Shown piece by piece: positions 1 through 11,325 of a stretch of DNA of 52,366 nt (position 1 is the stretch's first letter; each line of letters begins with the position of its first letter). Both the position numbers and the translations under genes were made by a program. The notes under the pieces were generated by a model. The model saw only the letters and a program-made list of their open reading frames with translations. It made no database searches and had not been told where the DNA came from. The stretch is from Rhizaria sp. SCN 62-66. Lineage: Eukaryota > Rhizaria, unplaced. The stretch lies in assembly GCA_001724265.1 (NCBI GenBank), contig MEDY01000204.1:1-52366 (forward strand), given 5' to 3'.

Positions 1-1
1 C

Positions 2-220
2 CAGCTCTGGACCCTCGTCTCCAAGCAGACCTTCGAGAACGCTCAGACCCGCAAGGACGGCAAGGTCCCTGTGATTGACTGCGTCGCTGCTGGCTTCTAT
101 AAGGTCCTCGGCAACGGCAACTTCCCCCAGGTCCCCGTCATCGTCAAGGCCAAGATCTTCTCTTCCCTCGCTGAGAAGAAGATCACTGCTGCTGGTGGTG
201 TCTGCGTCCTTACCGCGTAA
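2..220 (+). CDS. RPL27A: Large-subunit ribosomal protein uL15 (L27a/L28), 3' part
   Basis: The window opens inside the last exon. Reading from base 2 gives 72 residues that begin [14 protein letters not shown] and end [10 protein letters not shown] before TAA at 218-220. This is the conserved C-terminal half of eukaryotic uL15, a cytosolic 60S protein near the peptidyl-transferase region. The family usually has about 145-150 residues, so roughly half lies upstream of the window. Codon use is strongly biased to C-ending codons, as expected for a highly expressed gene. An AATAAA follows six bases after the stop. Family assignment is firm; the start and any upstream introns cannot be seen. Confidence 0.93.
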   Translation, partial: QLWTLVSKQTFENAQTRKDGKVPVIDCVAAGFYKVLGNGNFPQVPVIVKAKIFSSLAEKKITAAGGVCVLTA

Positions 221-225
221 ATTCG

Positions 226-231
226 AATAAA
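226..231 (+). promoter_or_regulatory. Candidate polyadenylation signal AATAAA for uL15
   Basis: AATAAA starts six bases after the uL15 stop codon. Its closeness to the stop is unusual, but the motif is canonical. Cleavage would be expected within the next 30 bases. No transcript data are available here. Confidence 0.4.
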
Positions 232-1057
232 CCGAAAGTGTTCAATGAAAACTACACCCCTTCTATATTTTGTCCCAATTTGTTTCTCCTATTTGTAATT
301 GTTTTATTCCCTGAATTGCTCATTGTATGCTCTTGGCAAAGTTAAGCCGCGCGTCGAGCTTGGTCAAAATCTGCTTCACTCGTTCGGTCAAATGGTGGAT
401 ACACAGGGGGGCAGGAGGTGTTCAACTCGAGTCTCAGTGAGTGACGTGCGAGCTTCGTGGACACTTCTTATATGGATTGTATAGATTGGCATGAGAGTAT
501 TCTCTTTGGTAGTTCAATTGTGTGTAATGGTGATATGTTTGAAGTGTGCTAAACCAGTCGGAATTTCCGCCAGTTAGAGACGAACAGCCGTCTTAGCGCC
601 CCCTCGTCCGTGCTAGTAAGCGCAGTTCACTACGCTCTTTTCTGACTCAACTCGTCAAAACAGAGTATGACCAGTTTAAACGCTGAATCACGCACTCGCA
701 TGTTGTATCTATGACTCGAACCACTGCGGGTATATTGAACTAGCTCTACTCTTTCAAACCCACTAGCCCTGGCCCGATGCCGTTATCCCGCTTCTTCAGC
801 CTCCGTATACACCGCGCACACGGCTCCTTCTTGCGTCCGGACTTTTCTTAATAGCATCTCACATAACACTCTCTCTTTTCCTCGCATGAACGCCTCCCTC
901 GCCTTCAGCGCTCAGCTCTTAGCGCGCGCACTCTCCCTCACTCACTCCCTCACACCCCCAAAGGCCACCCGTCGCCTGTCCCGCCCGCGCCCCACTCTCG
1001 CGCTCCTTTCCTTCGCGCCTCGCCTCGCCCCGCCCCGCCCGGCCGCGCTCTCCCCGC
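232..1057. other. Intergenic: uL15 3' flank and flippase 5' flank/leader
   Basis: I see no supported gene here. The first 600 bases have mixed composition. From about 880 to 1055 the + strand is strongly pyrimidine-rich (C/T runs such as CTCACTCACTCCCTCAC) and leads up to the flippase ATG, so it is probably core promoter or 5' leader. An ATG at 886 opens a long ORF out of frame with the flippase; it looks like a composition shadow. Confidence 0.5.
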
Positions 1058-4000
1058 ATGTGCCGCCGCGCGTACGTCGAGGATGGCGACCGCGTGGTCG
1101 ACGTCATCGGCGGTCTGCACGACTACGTGTCGCTGCCCGAAGGCACGACCTACGCCGACAACAACGTCATCACGTCGCAATACACCTGGTGGAACTTCCT
1201 CCCCAAGAACCTCTCGGAGCAGTTCTCCAACCTCGCCAACCTGTATTTCCTCCTCGTCGGTGTGTTCCAGATCATCCCGCAGATCTCCACCACCGGCGGC
1301 ATCCCCACCATGTACCAACCGCTGGCCTTCATCGTGCTCGTCTCGGCCGCGCGCGCCATCTCGGAAGACTACGGCAAGCACCGCGCAGACTCGAAGCGCA
1401 ACTCGTATCTCTACGACGCGCTCTCCCCCATGGGCAACGAGTGGACCAAAGTCAAGTCCGGCGAGCTCTCCGTCGGACACATCGTCCGCGTCCGCCAAGT
1501 CCGTCATTCATTCTACAGTCAAAATATGAGCCATTTTCATGCCTGTTCTTGCATCTTTTAAATTGTTACATGAATGATGACTCTAGATATCTAATGCTTT
1601 CTTTAGTTGCATGCATCTTGGTCGCTTACTCATCCTCTTATTTTACTCTAAACTTTTATGTTATTTTAGGATGAGATGATTCCGACTGACATGATTTTCC
1701 TGGGCTCCTCCCTGGCACAGGGTCACTGCTTCATCGACAAGGCGAACCTCAACGGCGAGACGAAGCTCGAGGTCTACTCGTCGGTCCGCGAGACCCGCGT
1801 GTTCTGCCCGCCGCTGCCCGACGACGTCGAGGGCGACAAGGACGCCAAGGAGAAGTACATCGCCGGCGCCCCGCCCTCGGCGCTGGGCGGGATGCGCTTT
1901 GAGCTGACGTACGAGCCGCCGAACAAGCGCTTTGACTCGTTCCGCGGCATCATGCGGCTGCACCACAGCGACGCGAACCCGTCGATGTCGGGCGAGGCGT
2001 CGACCGAGATCCGGCTCGACGGCAAGGCGCTGCTCATGCGCGAGACAAACCTCAAGAACACCGACTTCATCTACGGACTCGTCGTCTACACTGGCAATGA
2101 CACCAAGATCCAGCGCTCGAACCTCGAAGGCGAGAAGGCCCGCGTCAAGGTCTCACAGATCATGCGTCAGGTACGGTTATAATGCAATCCTAATAATACC
2201 GGTATATTCGTCATAATTCGGCGGTATACTTTTATTACCTCTTGATACTCACAATGCTCTTCGTTCATTTGCTTTGCTCCTCATTTTCACTCCTCCGTAG
2301 GTTAACTCGCTGCTCAAGTGGATGCTGCTTATCCAGGCGCTGCTGTGCTTGGCGGGCGGCATCGCGGCGGGCGCGTGGGCCTACCAGCACGGCGACGACT
2401 GGTACATGCGCTACTCTGGCGGCATCCCCATGTCCGAGGCCGTGCTCACCGCTGTGCTGGCCTTCTTCACCTGGTTCATCAACCTATCGCAGATGGTGCC
2501 CATCTCCCTCATTGTCTCCGGTGAAATGGTCAAGTTCATCATGTCACGCTTTATCAACTGGGACACTTCGCTCTACCACGCCCCCATCGCCAAGCCCGCG
2601 CACTGCAACAGCAGCACCATCCACGAGGACCTCGGTCTCATCGACTACGTCTTCAGCGACAAGACGGGCACGCTGACCCAGAACAAGATGGAGTTCCGCT
2701 TCGCGCTACTTAACAACCACGCCGAGTTCGGCTCGCGCGAGACTGAGATCGCCAAGGCCGTCACGCAGCGCAACACCGAGCTGCTGCAGCGCCAGCAGGG
2801 CACCTACAAGCCGACGCCGATGCCGCGCTGGACGGCGCTGATGGAGCCCCACATGCCGCCCCGCACGCCGTCGGTCGAGACTGGGTACGACATCGAGTGC
2901 TGCCGCCGGCGCTGCCCGCGCTGCTGCTGGTGGATGTGGGTCAACTCTAAGCACGACGACGACGCGTCGGTCAGCACCTACGACGGCGACAAGCACCTCT
3001 CCGGCAACAACGGCGGCAACGCGCGCGACGGCAGCGGCAGCAGCGTTGATAGAGCCGAGTCCTTCGGCGACTCGCGTCTTTCCAGCAACCTGGGCCAGCC
3101 CCCGGCCACGGCCGAGCTCATCAACACGGACCCGTCCTCGCGCATCGGCGGCCCCGGCGCCGTCGCCAAGCCTCCCGCGAACGCCGGTGCCGATGCCGTG
3201 ATGGGCGCGGCGCTGAGCGACGAGTACAACCCGGCCGAGGCCAACACGTTCAACTCGCGCGAGCGCGCGGCGCTGCTGCGCGCGCTCTACGCGCCGCCGC
3301 CCGCCGGCACGCCCACGGCGGAGCTGGTGGCGTGGGAAACGACGCGCGCGCGCCTGGAGCAGTACATGATGCACATGGCGCTCAGCAACACGGTCAAGCC
3401 CTTCATGAAGAATGGCAAGCTCGAGTTCCAGCCTGAGTCCGCCGAGGAGCTGGCGATGTGTCAGTTCGCGCACAGGTGCGGCTTCACCAAGCTGCCCGAG
3501 AAGGAGGACAAGGAGAAGACGCTCGAGGAGAAGAACAGCAACGCCAACACGCGCGTGCAGATCCAGCGCTACGACGCCAAGCTGCGGCCCGTGGGGCAGC
3601 CCGAGGAGCGGCGCTACGCCTTCCTCGCATGTCTCGGCTTCACCTCGCAGCGCGCGCGCGTGACGGTCATCTACCAGGACGCGCAGACGCAGGAGATCCT
3701 CATCATGATCAAGGGCCAGGACGGCATGGTGCTGCCGCTGCTGCACCTGCCGCAGGAAGCCAAGTTCGAGGAGAAGCTACTGGCCGAGCTCAAGAACCTG
3801 TCCAACAACGGTCTGCGCACGCTCATCGCGGGCCACTCGACGCGCCCGGCGTCGTGGTGGGCCGAGACGTGGGGGCCCAAGTACCGCGCGTGTAAGGACT
3901 TGGTCGAGGCCGATGATGAGGCGCGACGCAAGGTCGAGCACGAGCTCTTCGAGCAGATTGAGAAGGACTGCACGTTCGAGTACCTGGGCTGTCTCGGTAT

Positions 4001-6866
4001 GGAGGACCAGCTGCAGCCGCTGGTGCCCGACTGCATCCAGTCATGCCTGCGTGCCGGCGTCAAGGTGTGGATGATCACGGGCGACAAGCTCGAGACGGCG
4101 CGCAACATCGGTCTCGCGTGCAACCTCATCGACGCTGACATGCAGCCGCAGATCCACGCCGGAGACACGCTCGCCACGGCCATGTCCGCCTTCGCCGACT
4201 CGCGCCTGATTCAGGTCACTGGCGAGTGGCACTCGATGTTCGAGAACGCCGACGAGCTGGGCGCGCTCTTCGACTCGATCGACTACAACCGCGACGGTAT
4301 CGTGTCGATCGAGGAGCTCACGGTGCTGTTGCAGTCGCTGCACAGTGGTATCAGCGACGACATCATCCGCAACGCCACGCAGCTGCTCATCGATGCCGAG
4401 GCCGACGTCGCCTCGCCCGTCCCGTCCCCCGGCAACGAGCGCCGCCCGTCGATGCTCCGCCTCTCGGTTGGCGCGGAGGCCGGTGCCAGCGGCGCTGGAG
4501 CTAACACGGACACGCCCACGCACTCGCGCCGTATCCCCAAACATTCGGTGCCCGCCAAGCAGCGCCACAGCAAGCCCTACGACAGCGACGACGAGGAGGC
4601 CCCCACCGCGACCGCCGCGCGGGGCCCGCTCGCGCCGCCCCCGCCGCCGCCGCCGCCGCCGCCGCCGGCCCCCGGCGTGAACGGCGGCAAGAGCGGCGCC
4701 GAGATCGCGCTGCAATCGCTGCGCGTGCAGCCTACCCACCGCGAGACAGTGCGTCCGCACTCTGGCAGCGGCGTCGCCGACGCCAGCGCGAGCAACCAGC
4801 GTCCCGTGCGCCTGGCCAAGAAGAGCGGCATCACCAAGCAGGGTTTCATGCACGTGATGCGTCAGTTCAAGCGCACGCCCTACGAGGCCGTGTCGTACGA
4901 CGTCGACGAAGGCATCAAGCGCTACCTCCGCATCCAGGACCCCGCGGCGTTCCCCGTGTCGCTGCTCGTCAACCGCGACGCCTTCCTCGTCATGTTCCCC
5001 GGCAAGCAGGCGCGCAAGCGCTCCAACACCGTCGGCTCCAGCGGCAACAGCAACCCTTCGGCCTCGGGCGCCCGCTCGCGCAGCGATACCGCCAGTGGCC
5101 ACGGCGGCCACGGCGCTGAGGAGGAGCACGAGGTGTCGGAAGCGCAGCTGGAGAAGCTGCGACGCAAGTTTTTCTTCCTGGCCTCCGTCTCCAAGTCCGT
5201 CGTGTTCGCGCGCGCGCAGCCGGCGATGAAGAAGAAGATGGTGACTGAGATTCAGGCGCGCGTGCCCAAGGCCGTGACGCTAGCCATCGGCGACGGCGCC
5301 AACGACACCGACATGATTACCGCCGCGCACATCGGCGTCGGCATCTCCGGCGTCGAAGGCACGGCCGCGACCAACAGCGCCGACTACGCCATCGGCACGT
5401 TCCGCATGCTGCACACGCTTCTTTTCGTGCATGGCTACTGGTCCTACCAGCGCATCTCGAACCTCGTCTCGTTCATCTTCTACAAGGCCGCGCTCGTGGC
5501 CATCGTGCAGTTCCTCTTCGGCTTCCTCTCGGGCTTCTCGGGACAGCAGTTCTTCAACGACCCTATCTACCAGCTCTACAACGTTATGTTTACTGCGCTG
5601 CCCATCATCTCCGTGTCGGTGCTCGACAAGGCGCTGCCGCGCAACACCTGTGAGGACAACCCGGCCGTGTTCCGCGAGGAGAAGCGCAAGGCCTTCAACG
5701 GCTGCATCTTCTTCTCCTGGCTCATGCGCTCGCTCGTCCACGGCCTCATCGTCTTCTGGGTCCCCGTGCTGTCGCTCGGCGCCGGCGTCACCCAGCCCAG
5801 CGACGGCCGCGTCACGGGCCTCTGGTTCGTCTCGACCACGGTCTTCTTCGCCACCGTGCTGCTGCCGACGTTCTTCATCTTCTTCCTCATGCAGTCCATC
5901 AACATCTTCCACATCATCGCCGTGCTGTGCTCGCTCCTGGCGCTCTACGTCGTGCCCATCCTGCTCAACGTCGAGGCCTTCAACTCGCTCAACCCGGACT
6001 TGCAGGGCGAGATCTTCACGCAGTTCTCATCGGTCTCGTACTGGCTCACGGTCATCATCACGCTCGCCATCCCGATCCTCTTCGAGCTGGGAGTGCGCTT
6101 TGCCATGCGCCTCTTCCGACCCACGCTCACCCAGATCCTGCAGGAGAAGCTCTTCCTGGCGCGCAAGACGGAGAAGAAGCTGACCACGCTGCTGCGCGAG
6201 GCCGAGGAGCTCGGCACGGGCGAGACCATCACGTACACCAGCAGCCAGATGCCCGCCGACGGCTCCTCCAACCTCGGCGCCACGACCAGCGGCGTCGGCG
6301 CTGACAGCAGCCTCGGCGGCGGCTTCCTTCACGGCGCCGTTATCGCGCCCCCCGCGCCGACGCACCTCGACGACCTCCGTCCCTCGGCCTCGACGCTCCC
6401 GGGCGCGGGCGCGCTGCTCTCCCCCACGGAGTCAACGCTGACGGCCAACGTGAGCAAACGCCTCTCGCTGACGACGCAGCCCGACGTCGCCGTCTCCCGC
6501 ACTGCCGCGGGCGGCCGCCGCGCCGTGCTGGCGCGCCCCATGATCTCCCCCGAAGAGGAGGAGCGCTGGGCCCAGGTCACCGGCGGCTCCAGCAAGCTCT
6601 CTTCCAAGCAGAACGCGCTCGTGAAGCGGCTGCAGGACGAGGCCGTGCGCGCCGCCAAGCAGGCCTGTGGCAGCGACGGCGCGGGCGGCGAGTTCAGCGA
6701 CGGCGAGACCCACGAGGAGAAGCTCCGCTCCGCGCTCGTGCGTGCCATGCTGCGCTTCAGGAACCAGACAGGCGCGCAGTTCGACTCGGCGGCCCAGGCA
6801 AAGTACCAGAAGGTCGACAACATGATCACCGAGCCCGTCCCCGAGCGCCCCCACAGCGCGCGGTGA
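1058..6866 (+). CDS. P4-type ATPase (phospholipid flippase) with EF-hand insertion
   Basis: Three exons (1058-1498, 1670-2170, 2301-6866) join in phase 0 to give 1,835 residues; introns start GTCCG and GTACG and end TAG. P4 flippases move phospholipids from the outer to the cytosolic leaflet. Visible marks: N-terminal N-x-I-T-x-x-Y...FLPKNLSEQF before TM1; A-domain NGET (175-178) where DGET is usual; PISL in TM4; phosphorylation motif DKTGTLT (434-440); nucleotide-site KGQD (785-788, usually KGAD); TGDKLET (907-913); GDGAND (1311-1316); then a six-helix C-terminal membrane block and a long cytosolic tail. The family usually has 1,100-1,400 residues; the excess is two insertions, one after DKTGTLT and one of about 250 residues between TGDKLET and GDGAND that holds an EF-hand loop and a polyproline run. 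The start at 1058 fits the family N-terminus; no better upstream in-frame ATG is seen. Family is certain; lipid substrate and any CDC50 partner are unknown. Confidence 0.95.
4281..4316 (+). other. EF-hand Ca2+-binding loop encoded inside the flippase P domain
   Basis: Residues 975-986 read DYNRDGIVSIEE, a full 12-position EF-hand loop: D1, N3, D5, G6, hydrophobic V8, S9, E12. It is flanked by amphipathic stretches (LGALFDSI before, LTVLLQSL after) that suit the two helices. About 170 residues later KSGITKQGFMHVMRQF and VNRDAFLVMF look like EF-hand helices without a good loop. All of this lies between the TGDKLET and GDGAND motifs. Confidence 0.85.
4636..4671 (+). repeat. CCG repeat encoding a polyproline run in the flippase insertion
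   Basis: An in-frame run of CCC/CCG codons encodes about eleven consecutive prolines, within the insertion that also carries the EF-hand. It may act as a flexible spacer or a proline-binding-domain ligand; function is not shown. Confidence 0.8.
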
Positions 6867-7888
6867 GCGCTGTGACACGCTGTGAAACGTGTTGAAACGT
6901 GAAACAAATAGGTTAACTAGTGGTTGATGAATTTGCGTGGTGGTGTTTTGTTTTGTGTGTGCCTTGTTCGATAAAGGCAAGTTTAAAATAAGAAAAGTAT
7001 GCTTTTGTTTCATACTTGGTTTATTTCGTGTCAGTTTCGTGTCTTTTGTATGTTAATTTGTTCGTATTCGTTTTGTATGTTGGATCTGTGTTTGTGCGCT
7101 TTTTTATGTTTTCACGGTTTGGGCTTGCGTGTTGCGTTCTTGGGTGTATTATTTTTGATGTATTATAGCTATAATACCTAAGGAAGAAACCTAAACGGCA
7201 ACAGCAAAGTAGTCATTCACAGCAAAGCAGCAGTGGCGTGCCTCAGCTCCGACAAACGAATATTTGGATGGATAGACGCGCACATCGTTGTCGTTTTCTT
7301 CATATATTTTTTAGGGAGGTGTATTGAATCCTTATTTGTTTGTTTGTCTGTAAACCTTGCTATCTCATGTCTAATCACATCTATTGTTTTGTCTCGTAGC
7401 GTTTCTGCTACATCAATCGCTTGTGTGGTAAGTGCTACGCACTACCGAGCGTGTCTCTGTAATGGCTCTGTTGAATTTCACCACGCCTACTATACACATA
7501 TTAATGTAAAAACTATATCAATATCCCCGGTGCCAACTTCTTTCACGTTCTACTGACTTGATGGAGGTCCATTTACTCGCGTTTATGCCGAACTCATATT
7601 GTGACCAGACGTCCTTTTTTCGGTCCCGGTGAGTCGGCAGCGATCGAACTCGTCAGCGAGCAGCGACGTATCCAATCGGGCAATTTTGAGTCGTGAAACG
7701 TGCATCGCCTCCGTCATGTAATGACATTGTATATGCACCGCCGAAGAAACCCGTTTATGATATGCTGTCCATGTTTTGTTTTGTCTTTACTTGTCGGTCT
7801 TTGTAGAGATATCCTCTCCCTAAGTAACCCTTCTTGCCAGCCACCAACAACCTTAGTCCTCGCCGACAAGCACACATACTCGCCCGCG
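6867..7888. other. Intergenic: flippase 3' flank and AP-3 mu 5' flank
   Basis: About 1 kb without a supported gene. The first 300 bases are T/G-rich (3' UTR-like, many TTTTGT runs). Short ORFs exist but have no family resemblance or coding-like base bias. No tRNA or snRNA signature was recognised by eye. Confidence 0.5.
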
Positions 7889-9392
7889 ATGATTCGCAAC
7901 CTCTTTATCCTTAGCTCTAGCGGGTACGTCACTTAATAATATACCCTCCCGCTGTAGCCGCCTTCTTTTAAGGCGTGTTTGTCTTTGCCAATCATCTCTC
8001 GATGGCAATGCACGCACACACCCATCTCTATCCAGTAACCCGACTTTCTTTCTCGACTTGTCTCATTCCAATAAGCGCATACAGCGACAGAACTATGTTT
8101 ATCTTAAGCTTAACGATATGCATCACCTCACACAATTGCTCAATTCTTTTACGCGACCCTTTTCACCTTTTCACAGTGAGGTCTTGATCGAGAAGCAGTG
8201 GATGGGCAAGGTCAAGCGCACCGTGTGCGACTTGCTGTGGGAGCACATTTCCCGCGAGACCTCCAAGGCCGACGTGCCCCCGTGCATCGCCACGGCCAAG
8301 TACTTCCTTATCCACATGCAGAAGGGTGATTTGACGTTCCTGACCGCGGTGGAGAAGGACGTGCCGCCGGCGATGGTGCTCGAGGTGCAGACGCTCATCG
8401 CCGACACGCTGGTCGAGTACTTCGGCAAGGTGACTGAGCCCGTGGTGCGCGACAACTTCTCCCTCATCTACCAGCTGCTCGACGAGGTCATCGACGGTGG
8501 TTTCCCCTTCACCACCGAGATCAACCAACTCAAGGAAATGATCGTGCCCCCGTCGATCGCGAACAAGGTCATGGGCGCTCTTTCTTCTTCTTCTTCCTCG
8601 CAGGTCAAGGACGTGCTGGCGAGCGCAGCCATGAGCAAGATCCCGTGGCGCCGCAACGACGTGCGCTACGTCTCGAACGAGATCTTCTTTGATATCATTG
8701 AGGCGCTGGACGTGACTATCGCGGCGGACCAGAGCCTGGTCTCGGCGCAGGTCTACGGCGAGATCCGCTCGCGCTGCCACCTGTCGCACATGCCCGACGT
8801 GATGCTAACGTTCGAGCAGTCGCACCTGCTCGAGGACTGCACGCTGCACCGCTGCATCCGCATCGCACGCTTCAAGCAGGACCGCGCAGTGTCGTTCGTG
8901 CCGCCCGACGGCGACTTCACGCTCATGACGTACCGCGTCAACGGCATCCAGCGCATCCCCATCTACGTGCGGCCCGAGTTCGTGTGGAACAAGGAGTCGT
9001 GCAAGTTCACTGTGGCCATTGGACAGCAGGGCCACCTCAACACACCGCTGCAGGACGTCGTCATCATCGTCCCGCTCCCCGCCGCCACGCAGAACAGCCA
9101 GATCACCGCCACCGCGGGCACTGTGCGCGTGGACCAAGTCAGCAAGACGTGCCGCTGGGAGCTCAAGACGCTGCCCAAGGAGGGCGTGCCGCTGCTCGAG
9201 GGCACCTTCTACTTCGCCGCCAACGCGCAGGCCGAGGAGCGGCCCACGATCCGTGTCATGTTCGAGATGCCCAAGTTCTCCGCCACGGGCATCAAGGTCG
9301 AGAACATGTCGATCAAGAACGTCAAGTACACGCCCGAGAGGGGCGTGCGTACGGTCACTAAGGGCGGCAAGTTTCACGTCCGCACCGCGTGA
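7889..9392 (+). CDS. AP3M: AP-3 adaptor complex subunit mu
   Basis: Exon 1 (7889-7923) encodes the first eleven residues, MIRNLFILSSS, plus two bases of the next codon. After a 253-nt GTACG...CAG intron, exon 2 (8177-9392) continues GEVLIEKQWMGKV. The product has 416 residues, matching the usual AP-3 mu length of about 415-418. The N-terminal longin-like half shows FLTAVEKDVPP, EYFGKV and LLDEVIDGGFPFTTEIN; the hinge shows SKIPWRRNDVRYVSNE; the mu-homology domain shows MPDVMLTF and SFVPPDGDFTLMTYRV. AP-3 sorts cargo from endosomes or the trans-Golgi to lysosome-related organelles; mu recognises tyrosine-based signals. IPWRR...YxxNE and the MPDxxL/PPDG pattern favour AP-3 over AP-1 or AP-2 mu. 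The tiny first exon is easy to miss in automatic annotation. Confidence 0.95.
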
Positions 9393-9888
9393 AATGACTA
9401 CTTGCAAAACATGTACAACTGAGAGAGGACGTGTCTGATACGCCAAACTCAGTTCATGTTACCAGGTACCAAGACGAAACCATGATTCATTTAAAAGGGT
9501 CAGGATATACAGTATGTGATAGAATGAGTAACAGGAAAGCACGTCTCTTGTTTTGATATCTAATATTTGTTATAATCCAAAGTAATAAAACCCTAAGCTG
9601 TTTAATACCAAGCCAAGAACAACATAACCGGTCAATGTAGCCGGTCATTGTAGAAAGTCTGTATCGTTGTATTAATTACAAGTCATTCACTATTACATGC
9701 ACGCATACGTCGTACAAGTGTGAAACATCATCACCATCATCAAAAACACAAAGACCATAGCAATAGAACTCCAAAATCTCTGTCTCTCACATCTCACCTC
9801 ACTCACATTCTCAGTCTCAGTCAGTCAAAGCGGGGCGTCTCTGACCGCGCGCCCCACTGAGACCGCATCCAGTCTCCTGCTCGTGCGC
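9393..9888. other. Convergent intergenic region between AP-3 mu and aspartyl aminopeptidase
   Basis: The two genes end toward each other. AATAAA at 9584-9589 could serve AP-3 mu. A 13-bp near-perfect tandem duplication lies at 9628-9640 and 9641-9653 (CCGGTCAATGTAG then CCGGTCATTGTAG). From 9730 on the + strand has CA/TC-rich runs, probably 3' UTR of the minus-strand gene. No gene seen. Confidence 0.5.
9628..9653 (+). repeat. 13-bp tandem duplication with one mismatch
   Basis: CCGGTCAATGTAG is followed directly by CCGGTCATTGTAG. It sits between two convergent 3' ends; it may be a simple duplication or a processing element. Confidence 0.7.
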
Positions 9889-11325
9889 TTACTGGTCGTC
9901 GATCTTGAGCGAGGCGTCGAGCGGGCCGAACGCGGGGAAGAGCGCGGCGAGCAGCCTGAAGGCGCTGTCGACGTCCTCGGTGCCGCAAGTCTCGCGGATC
10001 GAGTGCATCGCCCACTGGGGCACGCCGACATCCACGGTGCGCAGGCCGCACGACGAGGACAGGATCGGGCCGATGGTGGAGCCGCAGGCGGAGTCGTTGC
10101 GGACGGCGAACTGCTGCGTGGGGATGTTGAGCTGCTTGGCGAGGCGCGTGACGTGGAACGTGCTGGTAGGGTTGGTAGCGTAACGCTGGTTGGCGTTCTC
10201 CTTGATGACGAGGCCGCCGTGCAGCAGCGGGCGGTGGTTGCATTCGTGCTTGGAGGCGTAGTTGGGGTGCAGCGCGTGCGCCATGTCGGCCGACACGAGG
10301 ATCGAGCGCGACACGGCGGCGTCGTAGCCGATCTCGCCGTTAAGGCGCATCAACGTGCGCTGCAGCATGTTGGACCCGGCGCCCATGGCGGAGCTGGAGC
10401 CGACCTCCTCGTTGTCGAAGAGCGCGGTGATGAAGATCTGCTCGCTCTCGGCCAGCACGGCATCGGCCGACGCGTCGACGAGCGCCGACGCAGTGATGAA
10501 GCACATGAGCTGGTTGTCGAGGCCGCGAGCGGAGACGAACTCCTTGCAGAGGCCCGTGATGGCGGCGGGCTGCGTGTCGTAGAGGCAGAGCTCGAAGTCG
10601 ACGATGGTCTTGGCCGACACGCCCAGCTCGGCGGCGACGCGGTCGATCAGCACCGAGTGATGCGAGTCCTCGAAGTGCACGCCGACCTTGGGGGCGGCGG
10701 CGGCCTTGGCGCAGGGCTCTGCGGTGGCGCCCGCGACGCCGTTCTCGATGAGCGTGGCGGCGACCTTGAGCTGCGAGGCCAGCACAGGCAGCAGCTCCGT
10801 CTCCTTGTTCCACGTGAAGGTCTCGCCCGCGTTGCGGTTGAGGTGGATCGCCAGGTTGGGGATGCGCACGATGGGGTCCTTGACGTGGACGAGCTCCGAC
10901 ACAACGGTGCCGTCGGCCTTCTCGACCAGCACGCGGCCCGCCAGCGAGAGATCGCGGTCAAACCACGTCGCCCAGAGACCACCGCCGTAGCACTCAACGC
11001 CGACCTGGAGGTAGCCGCTCGAGGTGATCTTGGAGATGGGCTTGAGCTTGAGCACGGGCGAGTCGGTGTGGGCGCCCTGGATCACGAAGCCGTTTCCGGG
11101 CTTCCACTTGCCGCCGACGGCGTACGCGATCACCGAGCTCTGGTTGCGGGTGAAGTACGCGCGGGTAAGGGGCTTGACGGGGAACTCGTTGGTGCGCTCG
11201 GAGATCTTGGAGAAGCCGGCGGCATTGAAGATGGAGGCGATCTGCGCCGTCGAGTGGAACTGCGACGGGCACTTATTGATGTACGAGATGAACGCCTCAG
11301 CAGCGGTCAGACCAGCGAAAGACAT
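9889..11325 (-). CDS. DNPEP: Aspartyl aminopeptidase, peptidase family M18
   Basis: Single exon, 478 residues, ATG at 11325-11323 and TAA at 9891-9889. M18 enzymes are dinuclear zinc, dodecameric cytosolic or vacuolar peptidases that remove N-terminal acidic residues. Visible marks in order: FISYINKCPSQFH at the N-terminus; the metal-ligand loop GAHTDSP (His86); GGGLWATWFDRDLSLAGRV; LFDNEEVGSSSAMGAGSNML with the catalytic Glu pair; DMAHALHPNYASKHECNHRP with the late His ligand; and the end ASLKIDDQ typical of the family. Length equals the family norm, and no segment is missing or inserted, which contrasts with the bloated neighbours. Confidence 0.96.
   Translation of the reverse strand: MSFAGLTAAEAFISYINKCPSQFHSTAQIASIFNAAGFSKISERTNEFPVKPLTRAYFTRNQSSVIAYAVGGKWKPGNGFVIQGAHTDSPVLKLKPISKITSSGYLQVGVECYGGGLWATWFDRDLSLAGRVLVEKADGTVVSELVHVKDPIVRIPNLAIHLNRNAGETFTWNKETELLPVLASQLKVAATLIENGVAGATAEPCAKAAAAPKVGVHFEDSHHSVLIDRVAAELGVSAKTIVDFELCLYDTQPAAITGLCKEFVSARGLDNQLMCFITASALVDASADAVLAESEQIFITALFDNEEVGSSSAMGAGSNMLQRTLMRLNGEIGYDAAVSRSILVSADMAHALHPNYASKHECNHRPLLHGGLVIKENANQRYATNPTSTFHVTRLAKQLNIPTQQFAVRNDSACGSTIGPILSSSCGLRTVDVGVPQWAMHSIRETCGTEDVDSAFRLLAALFPAFGPLDASLKIDDQ

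Noticed and set aside
886-1674. A 262-codon + strand ORF overlapping the flippase start
   Set aside because: Arg/Pro-rich translation in a different frame from the conserved flippase sequence, running through the AT-rich first intron; a GC-bias shadow.
8581-8612. Splice acceptor within AP-3 mu exon 2 (TCTTCTTCTTCCTCGCAG)
   Set aside because: Reading through gives a Ser run whose length matches the normal linker before IPWRR, and no donor precedes it.
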